64,000 bases of DNA from Chryseobacterium turcicum (GTDB taxonomy: Bacteria; Bacteroidota; Bacteroidia; Flavobacteriales; Weeksellaceae): positions 248,001-312,000 of the forward strand of contig NZ_JAJNAY010000001.1 in assembly GCF_021010565.1 (NCBI RefSeq). Reading direction: 5' to 3'. Positions 32,893 through 42,213 of this stretch are shown here, piece after piece; the stretch's first letter is position 1, and each line of letters starts with the position of its first letter. Made by a program: the position numbers and the translations under genes. The notes below the pieces were generated by a model that saw only the letters and a program-made list of their open reading frames with translations, did no database searches and was not told the origin of the DNA.

Positions 32893-34867
32893 TTACGATA
32901 ACAAAAGAAAAAAAACACTGCGATGGGGTTACCTCTTCGCAACTGTTGCTTTATGTGTATTCGTGATGTTTTTGGCTAGAATAGTTGTTCTTCAAAATAC
33001 CAACGTTCAGGAAATTAAAGACGATTATATCAACAGCAATTACCGTACAGCAACTTTAAAGGCAGCTCGCGGAAATCTATTTGCTTCAGATGGATCTATT
33101 TTGGCAACTACGGTGATGCGTTATGATATTTTTCTTGATTTTAAAACGATAAAAGATACAGTTTACAGCAATAATATTGGTGCGTTGACAGATTCTTTAA
33201 GTAAAATGTTCGGAAAACCGAGAGCTGATTTCAGAAAAAGATTCGACGAACAGAAGAAAAAGAAAAATCAATATTACTCTTTAGTGAAGGGGTTAGATTT
33301 TGACCAATACGATAGAATTAGGAATTTTCCGATTTTTAAAAGAGGAAAAAATAAAGGCGGATTTATTGTTGACAGAAACTATAAAAGAGAACTTGCAACT
33401 TCAGAAATTGGTTCCGGAACAATAGGAATCGACAATGGGGTAGTAAAAGCTGGTCTTGAAGGTGCTTTCTCAAAATATCTTACCGGAACTGATGGAAGCA
33501 GATTAGAGCAAAGAGTTAACTCTTCTCAATGGAAACCAATTGATTTTTGGAAAGTAAATGAACCTACTGACGGAAAGGATGTTTACACAACTTTAGATCT
33601 TAGAATTCAGGATATTGCACATTCGGCATTAGAAAAACAGCTGATCAACTTTGAAGCAAAACACGGTACGGTAATCGTGATGGAGGTTGAAACAGGTAAA
33701 GTGAAAGCTTTGGTAAATTTAAGACAAACCGAACCGGGAGTTTACGAAGATGCTTACAATTATGCTTTAAAAGATAATATCGAGCCGGGTTCTACTTTTA
33801 AAACCATCTCACTTTTGGCAGCAATGGATGATGGTTTTATTGATGAAAATACAACGGTAGATGTTGGAAATGGAGTTTGGACCTATGCAAAACAGAGGAT
33901 TTCTGATGGTCATGGTGGTGGAACTTACGATATCAGTGATGTTTTGGCAAAATCTAGTAACGTAGGAACTGCAAAGCTAATCACAAAATATTACGCAGAA
34001 AAGCCTCAAATTTTTCTTGATCATTTAAGAAGATGGAAACTATTTGATAAAATGGAAATTGAGCTACCGGGAATTACAAAGCCAAAAATAGTAACTCCGG
34101 AAAATAAAAGATGGAATGCAGCAACGTTGGCATCAATTGCTTACGGATACTCATCAAATATTAATCTTTTACAGTTAACAACTTTCTATAATGGGGTTGC
34201 CAATAAAGGGAAAATGGTAAAACCTCTTTTCATTGATAAAATAATGAAAGATGGGAAAACAATTTTTCAGGCGAAAGAAGAAGTAATTGTAAAGAAAATG
34301 GCATCAGATAAAGCAATTCAGATGATGACCAGTGCTTTAACAAAAGCGGTAGAAAAGGGAACAGGTAGAAGTATTTTTACTCCAAACCTAAAAATGGCAG
34401 GAAAAACAGGAACAGCAAGATTTGAATATTGGCTTCCTGGTCCAATGAAATATAGAGCTTCATTTGCTGGGTTTTATCCGGCAGATAATCCTAAGTATAC
34501 TTGTTATGTGATGATTAGCGAGCCTAATACCGCAAAAAGTTTTTATGGGGGAACGGTTTCAGCACCGGTTTTTAAAGAAATTGCCGGAAAAACTTTCTTA
34601 AAAACACCTCAGAATATTGAGAAAGAAATGCTTGTCGACAGAAAGGTAAACCTTAATAAAATGGTGGAGCCTAATGTAAAAGTTACCGTTAGCAATAAGA
34701 AAATGCCAAGCATCGTTGGTTTAATCGGTAAAAACGTAATTCCACAATTAGAAAATTTGGGATATCGTGTAGACTTTAAAGGAGTGGGAAAAATTAAAGA
34801 ACAATTCCCATTAGAAGGTACAACGATAAGCAAAAATCAGAGAATATATTTGTCTCTGCAGAATTAA
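32876..34867 (+). CDS. ftsI: Septal transpeptidase PBP (FtsI)
   Basis: A 663-aa class B penicillin-binding protein. A short basic N-terminus and one membrane helix (about 14-36) precede the dimerisation domain (LKAARGNLFASDGSILA). The transpeptidase motifs are GSTFKT with Ser306, SSN (KSSNVGT), and KTGTAR near 509. A C-terminal PASTA domain follows (MPSIVGLIGKNVIPQLENLG). The ATG at 32876 is preferred to the GTG three bases earlier. It crosslinks septal peptidoglycan with FtsW. Confidence 0.94.
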   Translation: MQKQNDYDNKRKKTLRWGYLFATVALCVFVMFLARIVVLQNTNVQEIKDDYINSNYRTATLKAARGNLFASDGSILATTVMRYDIFLDFKTIKDTVYSNNIGALTDSLSKMFGKPRADFRKRFDEQKKKKNQYYSLVKGLDFDQYDRIRNFPIFKRGKNKGGFIVDRNYKRELATSEIGSGTIGIDNGVVKAGLEGAFSKYLTGTDGSRLEQRVNSSQWKPIDFWKVNEPTDGKDVYTTLDLRIQDIAHSALEKQLINFEAKHGTVIVMEVETGKVKALVNLRQTEPGVYEDAYNYALKDNIEPGSTFKTISLLAAMDDGFIDENTTVDVGNGVWTYAKQRISDGHGGGTYDISDVLAKSSNVGTAKLITKYYAEKPQIFLDHLRRWKLFDKMEIELPGITKPKIVTPENKRWNAATLASIAYGYSSNINLLQLTTFYNGVANKGKMVKPLFIDKIMKDGKTIFQAKEEVIVKKMASDKAIQMMTSALTKAVEKGTGRSIFTPNLKMAGKTGTARFEYWLPGPMKYRASFAGFYPADNPKYTCYVMISEPNTAKSFYGGTVSAPVFKEIAGKTFLKTPQNIEKEMLVDRKVNLNKMVEPNVKVTVSNKKMPSIVGLIGKNVIPQLENLGYRVDFKGVGKIKEQFPLEGTTISKNQRIYLSLQN

Positions 34868-34880
34868 AATAAAAAAAAAG

Positions 34881-34929
34881 AGTCCTGAAAGGACGATTTA
34901 ATAAAGGATAGGTAATCCTATCAAATAAA
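34881..34929. repeat. Double-hairpin repeat, copy 1 (ftsI-murE)
   Basis: AGTCCTGAAAGGAC forms a small hairpin and GGATAGGTAATCCTATC a second one, joined by GATTTAATAAA. Copies 2 and 3 are at 40811 and 45593. Confidence 0.8.
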
Positions 34930-34939
34930 AAACAAAGCA

Positions 34940-36400
34940 ATGCAATTAGTTGAATTATTAAACAGAATTCCAGTTTTAGAAAGTCACGGTAATAATGATC
35001 GTGAGGTTTCTGCATTGGTTTTCGATAGTAGAAAAGTTTCCGAAGACTCATTGTATATTGCAGTAAAAGGAACAATTGCAGACGGACATTCATTTATTGC
35101 ATCTTCTATTGAGAAAGGAGCAAAAACGATTGTTTGTGAAGAATTACCGAAAGATTTAGATGAAAATGTTACTTACATTAAAGTAAAAGACTCGTCTAAA
35201 ACTTTAGGCCATCTGGCTTCCAATTTTTATGGAAACCCATCTCAAAATCTAAAACTAATTGGCGTTACAGGAACTAATGGAAAAACGTCTGTTTCTACTT
35301 TGCTTTTTGATGTATTTAAAAACTTAGGGTATACTTCAGCTTTATTGTCAACGGTAGAAATTAGAATTGGAGAAGAAATTATTCCTGCGACACACACAAC
35401 GCCGGATGTGATTACCATCAATCAGATTTTAGCTAAAGCGGTGGAAGCAGGATGCGAGTTTGCTTTCATGGAAGTAAGCTCACACGGAATTTCTCAGAAC
35501 AGAACGGAAGGTTTACATTTCAAAATTGCAGGATTTACCAATTTGACACACGACCATTTAGATTATCATAAAACGTTTGACGAATATTTGAAAACGAAAA
35601 AACGATTTTTTGATGAATTAAACGACGGAGCTATTGCCATCACCAATGTTGATGATAAAAACGGAAATGTGATGTTGCAAAATACCAAAGCAAAGAAAAA
35701 ATCTTATGCTTTGAAAACAATTGCAGATTATCACGGAAGAACCTTGGAAGTTGATTTTAACGGAATGCTGTTAAACTTCAACGGAAAAGAATTCTGGACA
35801 ACTTTGACTGGAAAGTTCAATGTTTACAATTTGCTTCTGGTTTTCGGAATTGCTTCAGAATTAGGCTTTCAGCAGGATGAGGTTCTTCAGGCAATTAGTG
35901 TTTTGAAAAGAGTTTCCGGAAGATTTGAAACCTTCAAGTCTGATGGTGGAATCTTCTTCATCGTAGATTACGCACACACACCAGATGCACTTGAAAATGT
36001 TTTAGACAGTATCAACGATATCAGAACTAAAAACGAAAGATTAATCACTGTTTTCGGTTGTGGAGGCGACAGAGATCACTCAAAAAGACCTGAAATGGGA
36101 AATATTGCTTCAAAGAAATCTACGTTGGCAATCATCACTTCAGACAATCCACGAACGGAAAATCCTACTGTCATTATTAAAGAAATTGAAGCAGGTGTTG
36201 AGCCTCAAAACTTCAGCAAATACACTTCAATTCCCGACAGAAGAGAAGCGATAAAAATGGCAATAAAATTTGCCGAGCCGAAAGATATTATTCTCGTAGC
36301 CGGAAAAGGTCACGAAAATTATCAGGAAATCAATGGTGTAAAGCATCATTTTGATGACAAAGAAGTAATCAGTGAGCTCTGGAAGCTTATGAGTAAATAA
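34940..36400 (+). CDS. murE: UDP-MurNAc-tripeptide synthetase (DAP-adding)
   Basis: A 486-aa Mur ligase. The ATP loop is GVTGTNGKTS (about 110-119), with HTTPD and SSHGISQNR in the substrate site. The amino-acid selecting loop is SDNPRTENP, and DNPR in this position indicates meso-diaminopimelate. It adds the third residue to the peptide stem in the cytoplasm. Confidence 0.95.
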   Translation: MQLVELLNRIPVLESHGNNDREVSALVFDSRKVSEDSLYIAVKGTIADGHSFIASSIEKGAKTIVCEELPKDLDENVTYIKVKDSSKTLGHLASNFYGNPSQNLKLIGVTGTNGKTSVSTLLFDVFKNLGYTSALLSTVEIRIGEEIIPATHTTPDVITINQILAKAVEAGCEFAFMEVSSHGISQNRTEGLHFKIAGFTNLTHDHLDYHKTFDEYLKTKKRFFDELNDGAIAITNVDDKNGNVMLQNTKAKKKSYALKTIADYHGRTLEVDFNGMLLNFNGKEFWTTLTGKFNVYNLLLVFGIASELGFQQDEVLQAISVLKRVSGRFETFKSDGGIFFIVDYAHTPDALENVLDSINDIRTKNERLITVFGCGGDRDHSKRPEMGNIASKKSTLAIITSDNPRTENPTVIIKEIEAGVEPQNFSKYTSIPDRREAIKMAIKFAEPKDIILVAGKGHENYQEINGVKHHFDDKEVISELWKLMSK

Positions 36401-36450
36401 GATGAAGGATTGAAAGATTTAATTCATTTAAGAATTTAAAAAATTAAAAG

Positions 36451-36828
36451 ATGACAAAAAATTTCGAAGATTTTCCTGTTTATCTGAAAAGTTTAGAATT
36501 AATTGAAAAAGTCTATCAATTTCTAAAATCTAAGGGTTTAGAAAAAGAATTTGAATTTAATAATCAAATTAAAAGAGCAAGTTTTTCAGTATCAAATAAT
36601 ATTGCAGAAGGCTCAGAATATAATAATAACAAGCAGTTTATTAAATATTTGAAAATTGCAAAGGGCAGTTGTGCCGAAGTTAGGAGTATGATGATTGTAA
36701 GTAAGAAATTGAAATTGGGAGAAGAAATTTTAGCAGATGAAATAATTAATCTGTCAAGAGAAGTATCATCTAATATTTCAAATTTTATTAAATATTTAAG
36801 TGTAAATATTGAAAAACCACAATCTTAA
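36451..36828 (+). CDS. Four-helix bundle protein (23S rRNA intervening-sequence type)
   Basis: A 125-aa S23/IVP-type four-helix bundle protein. Diagnostic parts are FPVYLKSLELIEKVYQFL, QIKRASFSVSNNIAEG, KQFIKYLKIAKGSCAEVRSMM and the last helix. These proteins were first seen in intervening sequences of 23S rRNA and are common as accessory genes in Bacteroidetes; their role is not settled. The gene lies between murE and mraY, where the dcw order normally has none. AT-rich imperfect repeats (TTGAAAGATTTAA; TAAAATCTTTAAA) flank it on both sides, which suggests insertion. Confidence 0.88.
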   Translation: MTKNFEDFPVYLKSLELIEKVYQFLKSKGLEKEFEFNNQIKRASFSVSNNIAEGSEYNNNKQFIKYLKIAKGSCAEVRSMMIVSKKLKLGEEILADEIINLSREVSSNISNFIKYLSVNIEKPQS

Positions 36829-36864
36829 AATCTTTAAATAAATTAAATTTTTAAATCCAAAAGA

Positions 36865-38106
36865 ATGCTATACTATCTATACGAATATCTAACAAGTCAA
36901 GGCATCCACATCCCCGGAATGGGAATGTTGAGGTACATTTCGTTTCGTGCAGGGATGGCAGTTTTGCTTTCACTAACGATTGCTTTGGTTTATGGGAAAA
37001 GTATCATCAATTATCTGCGAGGAAAACAGATGGGCGAGCTGGTGCGTGATCTTGGGTTAGACGGGCAAAAGCAAAAAGAAGGAACACCTACAATGGGAGG
37101 TTTCATTATTATTATTGCGACATTAATTCCGGTTTTACTGTTTACAAGAATTACCAATATCTACATCGTTCTTTTGATTATTACGGTAATTTGGATGGGA
37201 GCGATTGGTTTTATAGATGATTATTTAAAGAAAATAAAGAAGAATAAAGACGGATTAAGCGGGAAATTTAAAATTGTAGGTCAGGTTGGTTTAGGGCTAA
37301 TTATCGGAGTTACAATGTATTTTCATCCCGATATTACGGTTAAAAGAAAATATGCAGATGCAAAAGTAGTCAACAGAAACAATGTTGAACAAAACTTTTC
37401 TCCTACAGAAAAAATTACGGTTTCTACCGTTCCTTTTACCAAAAATAATGAGTTCGATTACAGCGGAATATTATTTTGGATGAACGATAAAGATGCTCAC
37501 GAATGGGCTTGGATTGTTTTTATTCCTATCGTTATTTTTATCGTTACAGCAGTATCAAACGGAGCTAATATTACTGATGGAATTGATGGGCTTGCCGCAG
37601 GAACGAGTACGATAATTCTGTTGGCACTTGCCTTTTTTGCATACGTCTCCGGAAACATCATTTTCGCAGATTATCTCAATATTATGTTCCTTCCGAATAT
37701 GGGAGAAACCACCATTTTTGCCGTCGCCATGGTAGGTGCGGTAATTGGGTTTTTCTGGTATAATACCTATCCGGCTCAGGTTTTTATGGGCGACACGGGA
37801 AGTTTAATGCTGGGTGGTGTGATTGCTGTTTTAGCAGTTATTTTAAGAAAAGAATTGATGATTCCTGTATTGTGTGGGATTTTCTTAATTGAAAATGTCT
37901 CGGTAATGCTTCAGGTGGTTGTCTTTAAGTATAGAAAAAGAAAATTTGGGTTAGAATATGCCCAAAATAATAGATTATTTAAAATGTCTCCTTTACATCA
38001 TCATTATCAGAAAGAAGGTTTTCACGAAAGTAAAATCGTTAACAGGATGATTATTATTGGTGTTATGTTGGCAATTGTGTGTCTCATTACATTGAAGATG
38101 AGATAA
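36865..38106 (+). CDS. mraY: Phospho-MurNAc-pentapeptide transferase
   Basis: A 413-aa polytopic membrane enzyme that makes lipid I. Conserved segments are [35 protein letters not shown] and [12 protein letters not shown] (catalytic Asp residues in the last three), and [12 protein letters not shown] periplasmic or cytoplasmic insert of about 50 residues (about 155-205) is longer than in E. coli MraY, as is common in Bacteroidetes. Confidence 0.95.
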   Translation: MLYYLYEYLTSQGIHIPGMGMLRYISFRAGMAVLLSLTIALVYGKSIINYLRGKQMGELVRDLGLDGQKQKEGTPTMGGFIIIIATLIPVLLFTRITNIYIVLLIITVIWMGAIGFIDDYLKKIKKNKDGLSGKFKIVGQVGLGLIIGVTMYFHPDITVKRKYADAKVVNRNNVEQNFSPTEKITVSTVPFTKNNEFDYSGILFWMNDKDAHEWAWIVFIPIVIFIVTAVSNGANITDGIDGLAAGTSTIILLALAFFAYVSGNIIFADYLNIMFLPNMGETTIFAVAMVGAVIGFFWYNTYPAQVFMGDTGSLMLGGVIAVLAVILRKELMIPVLCGIFLIENVSVMLQVVVFKYRKRKFGLEYAQNNRLFKMSPLHHHYQKEGFHESKIVNRMIIIGVMLAIVCLITLKMR

Positions 38107-38112
38107 AAAATT

Positions 38113-38155
38113 AATTTAAAAATTGAAAGATTTAAGCATTAAATCTTTCAATCTC
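38113..38155. repeat. Palindrome between mraY and murD
   Basis: TTGAAAGATTTAA and TTAAATCTTTCAA are perfect complements around GCA, about 38123-38152. It lacks a T-run on the plus strand, so it is not a typical terminator. Confidence 0.7.
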
Positions 38156-38170
38156 TAAATATAAAATTAT

Positions 38171-39499
38171 ATGAAAATAGTTGTTTTAGGAGGTGGCGAA
38201 AGCGGTTGTGGAGCTGCTTATTTGGCGAAGAAAAAAGGTCTGGAAGTATTTCTTTCAGATAAAAGTGCCATTAAAGAGCATTACAAACAATTTTTGACAG
38301 AAAATAATATTGAGTTTGAAGAGGGAAATCACAATGAAGAAAGAATTCTTAATGCAGATTGGATTGTAAAAAGCCCCGGAATTCCGAAAAAGACAGAAAT
38401 AATCAATAAAATTCACCAGAAAGGTATTAGACTTTCTTCTGAAATAGAGTTTGCTTCAGAATTTACAGATGCCAAAATTATTGCCATCACAGGAAGCAAC
38501 GGAAAAACGACAACGACGTCTTTAATTTACCATATCCTGAAAAACGACGGATTAAACGTAGGTCTAGGCGGAAACATTGGTCACAGCTTTGCAAAGCAGG
38601 TTGCCGATGAAAATCATGAATATTATGTTTTGGAAGTAAGTTCTTTCCAGCTAGATGATATTCAGAATTTCAGACCTTATATTTCTTTATTGCTGAATTT
38701 GTCTAAAGATCACCTCGATCAGTACAATTACGACTATGAAGAATATGCTTTGGCGAAATTCAGAATAACTGAAAATCAGGAGAATGATAATTTTTTCATC
38801 TACAATAAAGATGATGAAATGAGCAAAAATATTCTTGAGAAACTTGAAATTAAAGCGAAAATGATTCCTTTTTCAATGAATGAAAAATTGACTGAAGGAG
38901 GTTTTGTTGACGAAAATCAATTAGTAATCAAGCTAAAAGACGAGTTCTCTATGAAAGTTGACGAATTATCTTTATTGGGAAACCACAACGTAGCCAATAG
39001 TTTAGCCGCTTCAATTGCAGGTAAAATATTGGAAATCAATAATGAAAGTATCAGAAATTCTCTGATGACTTTTCAGGCAGTAGAGCATAGATTGGAATTT
39101 GTAGCTGAAATTGAGGGAGTAAAATATATCAATGACAGCAAAGCAACCAACGTAAATGCAGCATATTATGCTTTAGAAAGTATGAAAAATCCTACCGTTT
39201 GGATTGTTGGAGGCGTAGATAAAGGAAATGACTATGCCGAAATTGAAGATTTAGTTAAAAGAAAAGTAAAAGCAATTGTTTGCTTAGGTCTTGATAATGA
39301 AAAAATTATCGATTTCTTCAAAAACAAAAAAGAATTGATTTACAGTACTTCAAGTATGGAAGAAGCAGTAAAAGTATCAAAGTCATTATCAAAAAGCGGA
39401 GATACGGTTTTACTTTCACCTTGTTGTGCAAGTTTTGATCTTTTCAAAAGCTATGAAGACAGAGGCAATCAGTTTAAAGAGCAAGTGCTAAAAAATTAA
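38171..39499 (+). CDS. murD: UDP-MurNAc-L-alanine:D-glutamate ligase
   Basis: A 442-aa Mur ligase. The N-terminal nucleotide-binding segment is VVLGGGESGCGAA; the ATP loop is ITGSNGKTTTTS (about 110); LEVSSFQLDDI and NLSKDHLDQYNYD follow; the C-terminal domain has NDSKATNVNAA and VWIVGGVDKGNDY. Length is normal. Confidence 0.95.
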   Translation: MKIVVLGGGESGCGAAYLAKKKGLEVFLSDKSAIKEHYKQFLTENNIEFEEGNHNEERILNADWIVKSPGIPKKTEIINKIHQKGIRLSSEIEFASEFTDAKIIAITGSNGKTTTTSLIYHILKNDGLNVGLGGNIGHSFAKQVADENHEYYVLEVSSFQLDDIQNFRPYISLLLNLSKDHLDQYNYDYEEYALAKFRITENQENDNFFIYNKDDEMSKNILEKLEIKAKMIPFSMNEKLTEGGFVDENQLVIKLKDEFSMKVDELSLLGNHNVANSLAASIAGKILEINNESIRNSLMTFQAVEHRLEFVAEIEGVKYINDSKATNVNAAYYALESMKNPTVWIVGGVDKGNDYAEIEDLVKRKVKAIVCLGLDNEKIIDFFKNKKELIYSTSSMEEAVKVSKSLSKSGDTVLLSPCCASFDLFKSYEDRGNQFKEQVLKN

Positions 39500-39502
39500 G
39501 AA

Positions 39503-39565
39503 TTAACAATGAATAGTTAAAAGTGAAAAGAAAAATTTTCATTATTAATTTTTCATTATTCATTT
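39503..39565. repeat. Imperfect palindrome between murD and ftsW
   Basis: AACAATGAATAGTTAAAAGTGAAAAG and TTTTTCATTATTCATT form an imperfect inverted repeat over most of the gap. Confidence 0.5.
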
Positions 39566-39571
39566 AATAAC

Positions 39572-40810
39572 ATGAACGAACAGAATATAGAAAACAGATT
39601 TGAATTTCTAAAGGGCGATAAAGTACTTTGGATGGTCATTCTTATGATCTCCATCTTCTCTATTTTCCCGGTATATTCTGCAAGTTCAAACCTTGAATAT
39701 ATTGTGAATAATGGGACCACCACTGGTCACGTGATGAAGCATATGTTCTTTGTGGTTTTAGGTTTGGCCATCATGCGATTGGTAGGAACGGTGAAGTACG
39801 AATACATGGGTAAGCTCAGCAGTATTATGTTGGGTTTAATGATTGTTTTGTTGATTGTAACAATGTTTACAGGGCAAACCATTGACGGAGCGAGTGCTTC
39901 AAGATGGCTGAAAATCCCGGGAACACCGATTTCATTTCAACCGTCGTCTTTTGCTTTTTTAATGTTGATTATTTATCTGTGTCGATATTTAACCAAGAAA
40001 ATTACCCGAGAAAGACTTCCTATTGAGAATGTAATGTACATTTTTGGGCCTATTTTACTGGTTTTTGTGCTGGTCGCAAAAGATAATGGTTCTACGGCAT
40101 TGATGATTTTAATGGTTTCGGTAATCGTTTTAGTAATCGGACAGCTGCACTGGAAATATATTGCAGGATTTATTTCGGCATCATTTATAGCGATTGCATT
40201 ATTTTTATTAATTGCCTTAAATACCAATATGATTGGCGGAAACCGTGTTCATACATGGATGAGCCGTATCGAAACTTTCACATCAAGCAAAGCAAAATCT
40301 GCTGATGTAGATGATGAGAGTATAAAAGCAAAAAACTACCAGGTTATGCAGGCGAAAGCCGCCATCGTTCATGGTGGAATTACTGGAATGGGACCCGGGA
40401 AATCTGCTTTAAAACAAATGCTTCCGCAATCTGCATCCGATTTTATTTTTGCAGTAATTGTAGAAGAATATGGTTTAATAGGAGCCGGATTTCTCATCTG
40501 TATGTATCTGATTATGATTGTCCGGATTGTAATGATTGCGAGTAAAATGCCCGCATTTTTCGGCTCATTGCTCGTGCTCAGTCTCGGGGTGATGATTTTT
40601 ATTCAGTTAGCCGTAAATATTGCCGTTGCTGTGAATTTGATTCCGGTTACAGGGCAGCCATTGCCGCTGATTAGTTACGGAGGAACATCGATGCTGGTAA
40701 CCTACATTCAGCTTGGAATTATTTTAAATATAAGCTCAAGAATTCAGATATATGATGAAGAAGGAATGGGCAAAAAACAAAGCATTGTCGAAATAAACGA
40801 CATTGCTTAA
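39572..40810 (+). CDS. ftsW: SEDS glycosyltransferase FtsW
   Basis: A 412-aa SEDS protein with about ten membrane helices. Signature parts are DGASASRWLKIPG, FQPSSFAFLML, KDNGSTALM and LPVTGQPLPLISYGGTSML. It polymerises lipid II at the septum with FtsI. Position between murD and murG marks it as FtsW and not RodA. Confidence 0.94.
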   Translation: MNEQNIENRFEFLKGDKVLWMVILMISIFSIFPVYSASSNLEYIVNNGTTTGHVMKHMFFVVLGLAIMRLVGTVKYEYMGKLSSIMLGLMIVLLIVTMFTGQTIDGASASRWLKIPGTPISFQPSSFAFLMLIIYLCRYLTKKITRERLPIENVMYIFGPILLVFVLVAKDNGSTALMILMVSVIVLVIGQLHWKYIAGFISASFIAIALFLLIALNTNMIGGNRVHTWMSRIETFTSSKAKSADVDDESIKAKNYQVMQAKAAIVHGGITGMGPGKSALKQMLPQSASDFIFAVIVEEYGLIGAGFLICMYLIMIVRIVMIASKMPAFFGSLLVLSLGVMIFIQLAVNIAVAVNLIPVTGQPLPLISYGGTSMLVTYIQLGIILNISSRIQIYDEEGMGKKQSIVEINDIA

Positions 40811-40858
40811 AGTCCTGAAAGGAAGATTTAACAAAGGATAGGATGCAATCCTATCAAA
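40811..40858. repeat. Double-hairpin repeat, copy 2 (ftsW-murG)
   Basis: AGTCCTGAAAGGAAGATTTA is followed by GGATAGGATGCAATCCTATC. It begins on the base after the ftsW stop. It differs from copy 1 mainly in the loop and in one base of the first stem. Confidence 0.8.
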
Positions 40859-40883
40859 ATAGAATCAATTAATTGATAATAAA

Positions 40884-42044
40884 ATGAACAATCAATCAGC
40901 AAACAGCCAAAAGCCAAAAGCCATCCGCGTATTATTATCTGGAGGCGGAACGGGAGGACACATCTTCCCGGCAATTGCTATTGCAGATGAAATCAAAAGA
41001 AGATTTCCAGATGCTGAGTTTTTATTCATTGGAGCCAACGGAAAAATGGAAATGGAAAAAGTTCCACAAGCTGGTTATAAAATTGAGGGAATTGATATCG
41101 CAGGAATCGACAGAGGAAATATGCTATCTAATTTAGGTTTGCCTTTCAAAATTTTGAAAAGTTTATCTAAATCGAAAAGAATTATAAAAAGTTTTGCTCC
41201 CGATTTTGCAGTAGGAACAGGTGGCTTTGCAAGTGGACCAGCTTTGTATGAAGCAAGCAAAATGGGAATTCCGATTTTTATTCAGGAGCAGAATGCACAT
41301 GCAGGAGTAACGAATAAAATTTTAAGTAAAAAGGCAAAAGCTGTTTTTACAGCTTATCCTAAAGTGGAAGGTTTTCCGGCTGAAAAAATAAAATTTTTGG
41401 GGAATCCGATTCGTGAGAATATTATTTCAGGAATGCAGGAAACATCTTCAGCTAAAGAAAAATTAGGTTTAGATAAAAATAAATTGACTATTCTCTCCGT
41501 GGGTGGTTCTTTAGGCTCAAGAACATTAAACAACGGTTGGAAAGAAAACCTTGAAAACCTGAAAGAAAAAGGCTATCAGTTAATCTGGCAAACCGGAAAA
41601 TTAGATTATAAAGATATTGTTGATAGTTGTCAGTTGTCGGTTGATGGAAAATCTGACAACCAACAACCAACAACTGACAACCAAATTCAAATCAAAGAAT
41701 TTATCAAGGATATGGAAACGGCTTATTCTGCAGCAGATGTCATTGTTTCCCGAGCAGGAGCGATTGCAATTTCAGAATTAGCGGTTGCACAGAAACCTGT
41801 TGTTTTGGTGCCTTTCCCTTTTGCGGCGGAAGACCATCAAACAAAAAATGCGATGAATCTGGTTGAAAAAAATGCAGCCAAAATGGTAAAAGATTCTGAA
41901 ATGCAGGAGAAATTCTGGAATACATTATCAGAAATCTGCGAAAATGAAAACGTAAGAAAAGAAATGTCTGAAAATCTGAAATATTTTGCCAAACCCAATG
42001 CGGCAAAAGAGATTGTAGATGAGATTTTTAAAGAGATTAAGTAA
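40884..42044 (+). CDS. murG: UDP-GlcNAc:lipid I transferase MurG with in-frame insert
   Basis: A 386-aa GT28-family enzyme that makes lipid II. It shows SGGGTGGHIFPAIAIADE (donor and acceptor loops), GTGGFASGPALYEA, QEQNAHAGVTNK, SVGGSLGSRTLN and the UDP-GlcNAc site SRAGAIAISELA. It is about 20 residues longer than usual because residues about 246-268 (CQLSVDGKSDNQQPTTDN) are encoded by an inverted repeat inserted in frame (41626-41681). This lies in a loop between IWQTGKLDYKDI and the conserved IKEFIKDME, so the enzyme is probably functional. Confidence 0.95.
   Translation: MNNQSANSQKPKAIRVLLSGGGTGGHIFPAIAIADEIKRRFPDAEFLFIGANGKMEMEKVPQAGYKIEGIDIAGIDRGNMLSNLGLPFKILKSLSKSKRIIKSFAPDFAVGTGGFASGPALYEASKMGIPIFIQEQNAHAGVTNKILSKKAKAVFTAYPKVEGFPAEKIKFLGNPIRENIISGMQETSSAKEKLGLDKNKLTILSVGGSLGSRTLNNGWKENLENLKEKGYQLIWQTGKLDYKDIVDSCQLSVDGKSDNQQPTTDNQIQIKEFIKDMETAYSAADVIVSRAGAIAISELAVAQKPVVLVPFPFAAEDHQTKNAMNLVEKNAAKMVKDSEMQEKFWNTLSEICENENVRKEMSENLKYFAKPNAAKEIVDEIFKEIK
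41626..41681. repeat. Inverted repeat inside murG
   Basis: GTTGTCAGTTGTCGGTTG (41626-41643) and CAACCAACAACTGACAAC (41664-41681) are complementary at 17 of 18 positions around a 20-base loop. It is read through as coding sequence. GTTGTCAGTTG-type palindromes are common intergenic repeats in Flavobacteria. Confidence 0.88.
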
Positions 42045-42052
42045 TATTAATG

Positions 42053-42124
42053 TTTGTCATTCTGAATGTAGTGCAGCGAAATGAAGAATCTAAATTGAGA
42101 TTCCTCGTTCCTCGGAATGACAAA
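42053..42124. repeat. TTTGTCATTC inverted-repeat element between murG and murC
   Basis: TTTGTCATTC and GAATGACAAA are the exact complementary ends. AGAATC and GATTC form an inner stem. Its ends match the element at 187-263. A further pair of tandem 14-mers (TCAAATCTCAAACT, then TCAAATCTCAAATA) is found at about 42179-42205. Confidence 0.75.
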
Positions 42125-42213
42125 ATGATGTTTAAAATAATAAAATAGAGATAAAAACGAATGAGAGGTTGTTAAATTTCAAATCTCAAACTTCAAATCT
42201 CAAATAAAACAGA

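Noticed and set aside
38113..38155. Terminator between mraY and murD
   Set aside because: The palindrome is strong but lacks a T-run on the plus strand and would interrupt an essential operon.
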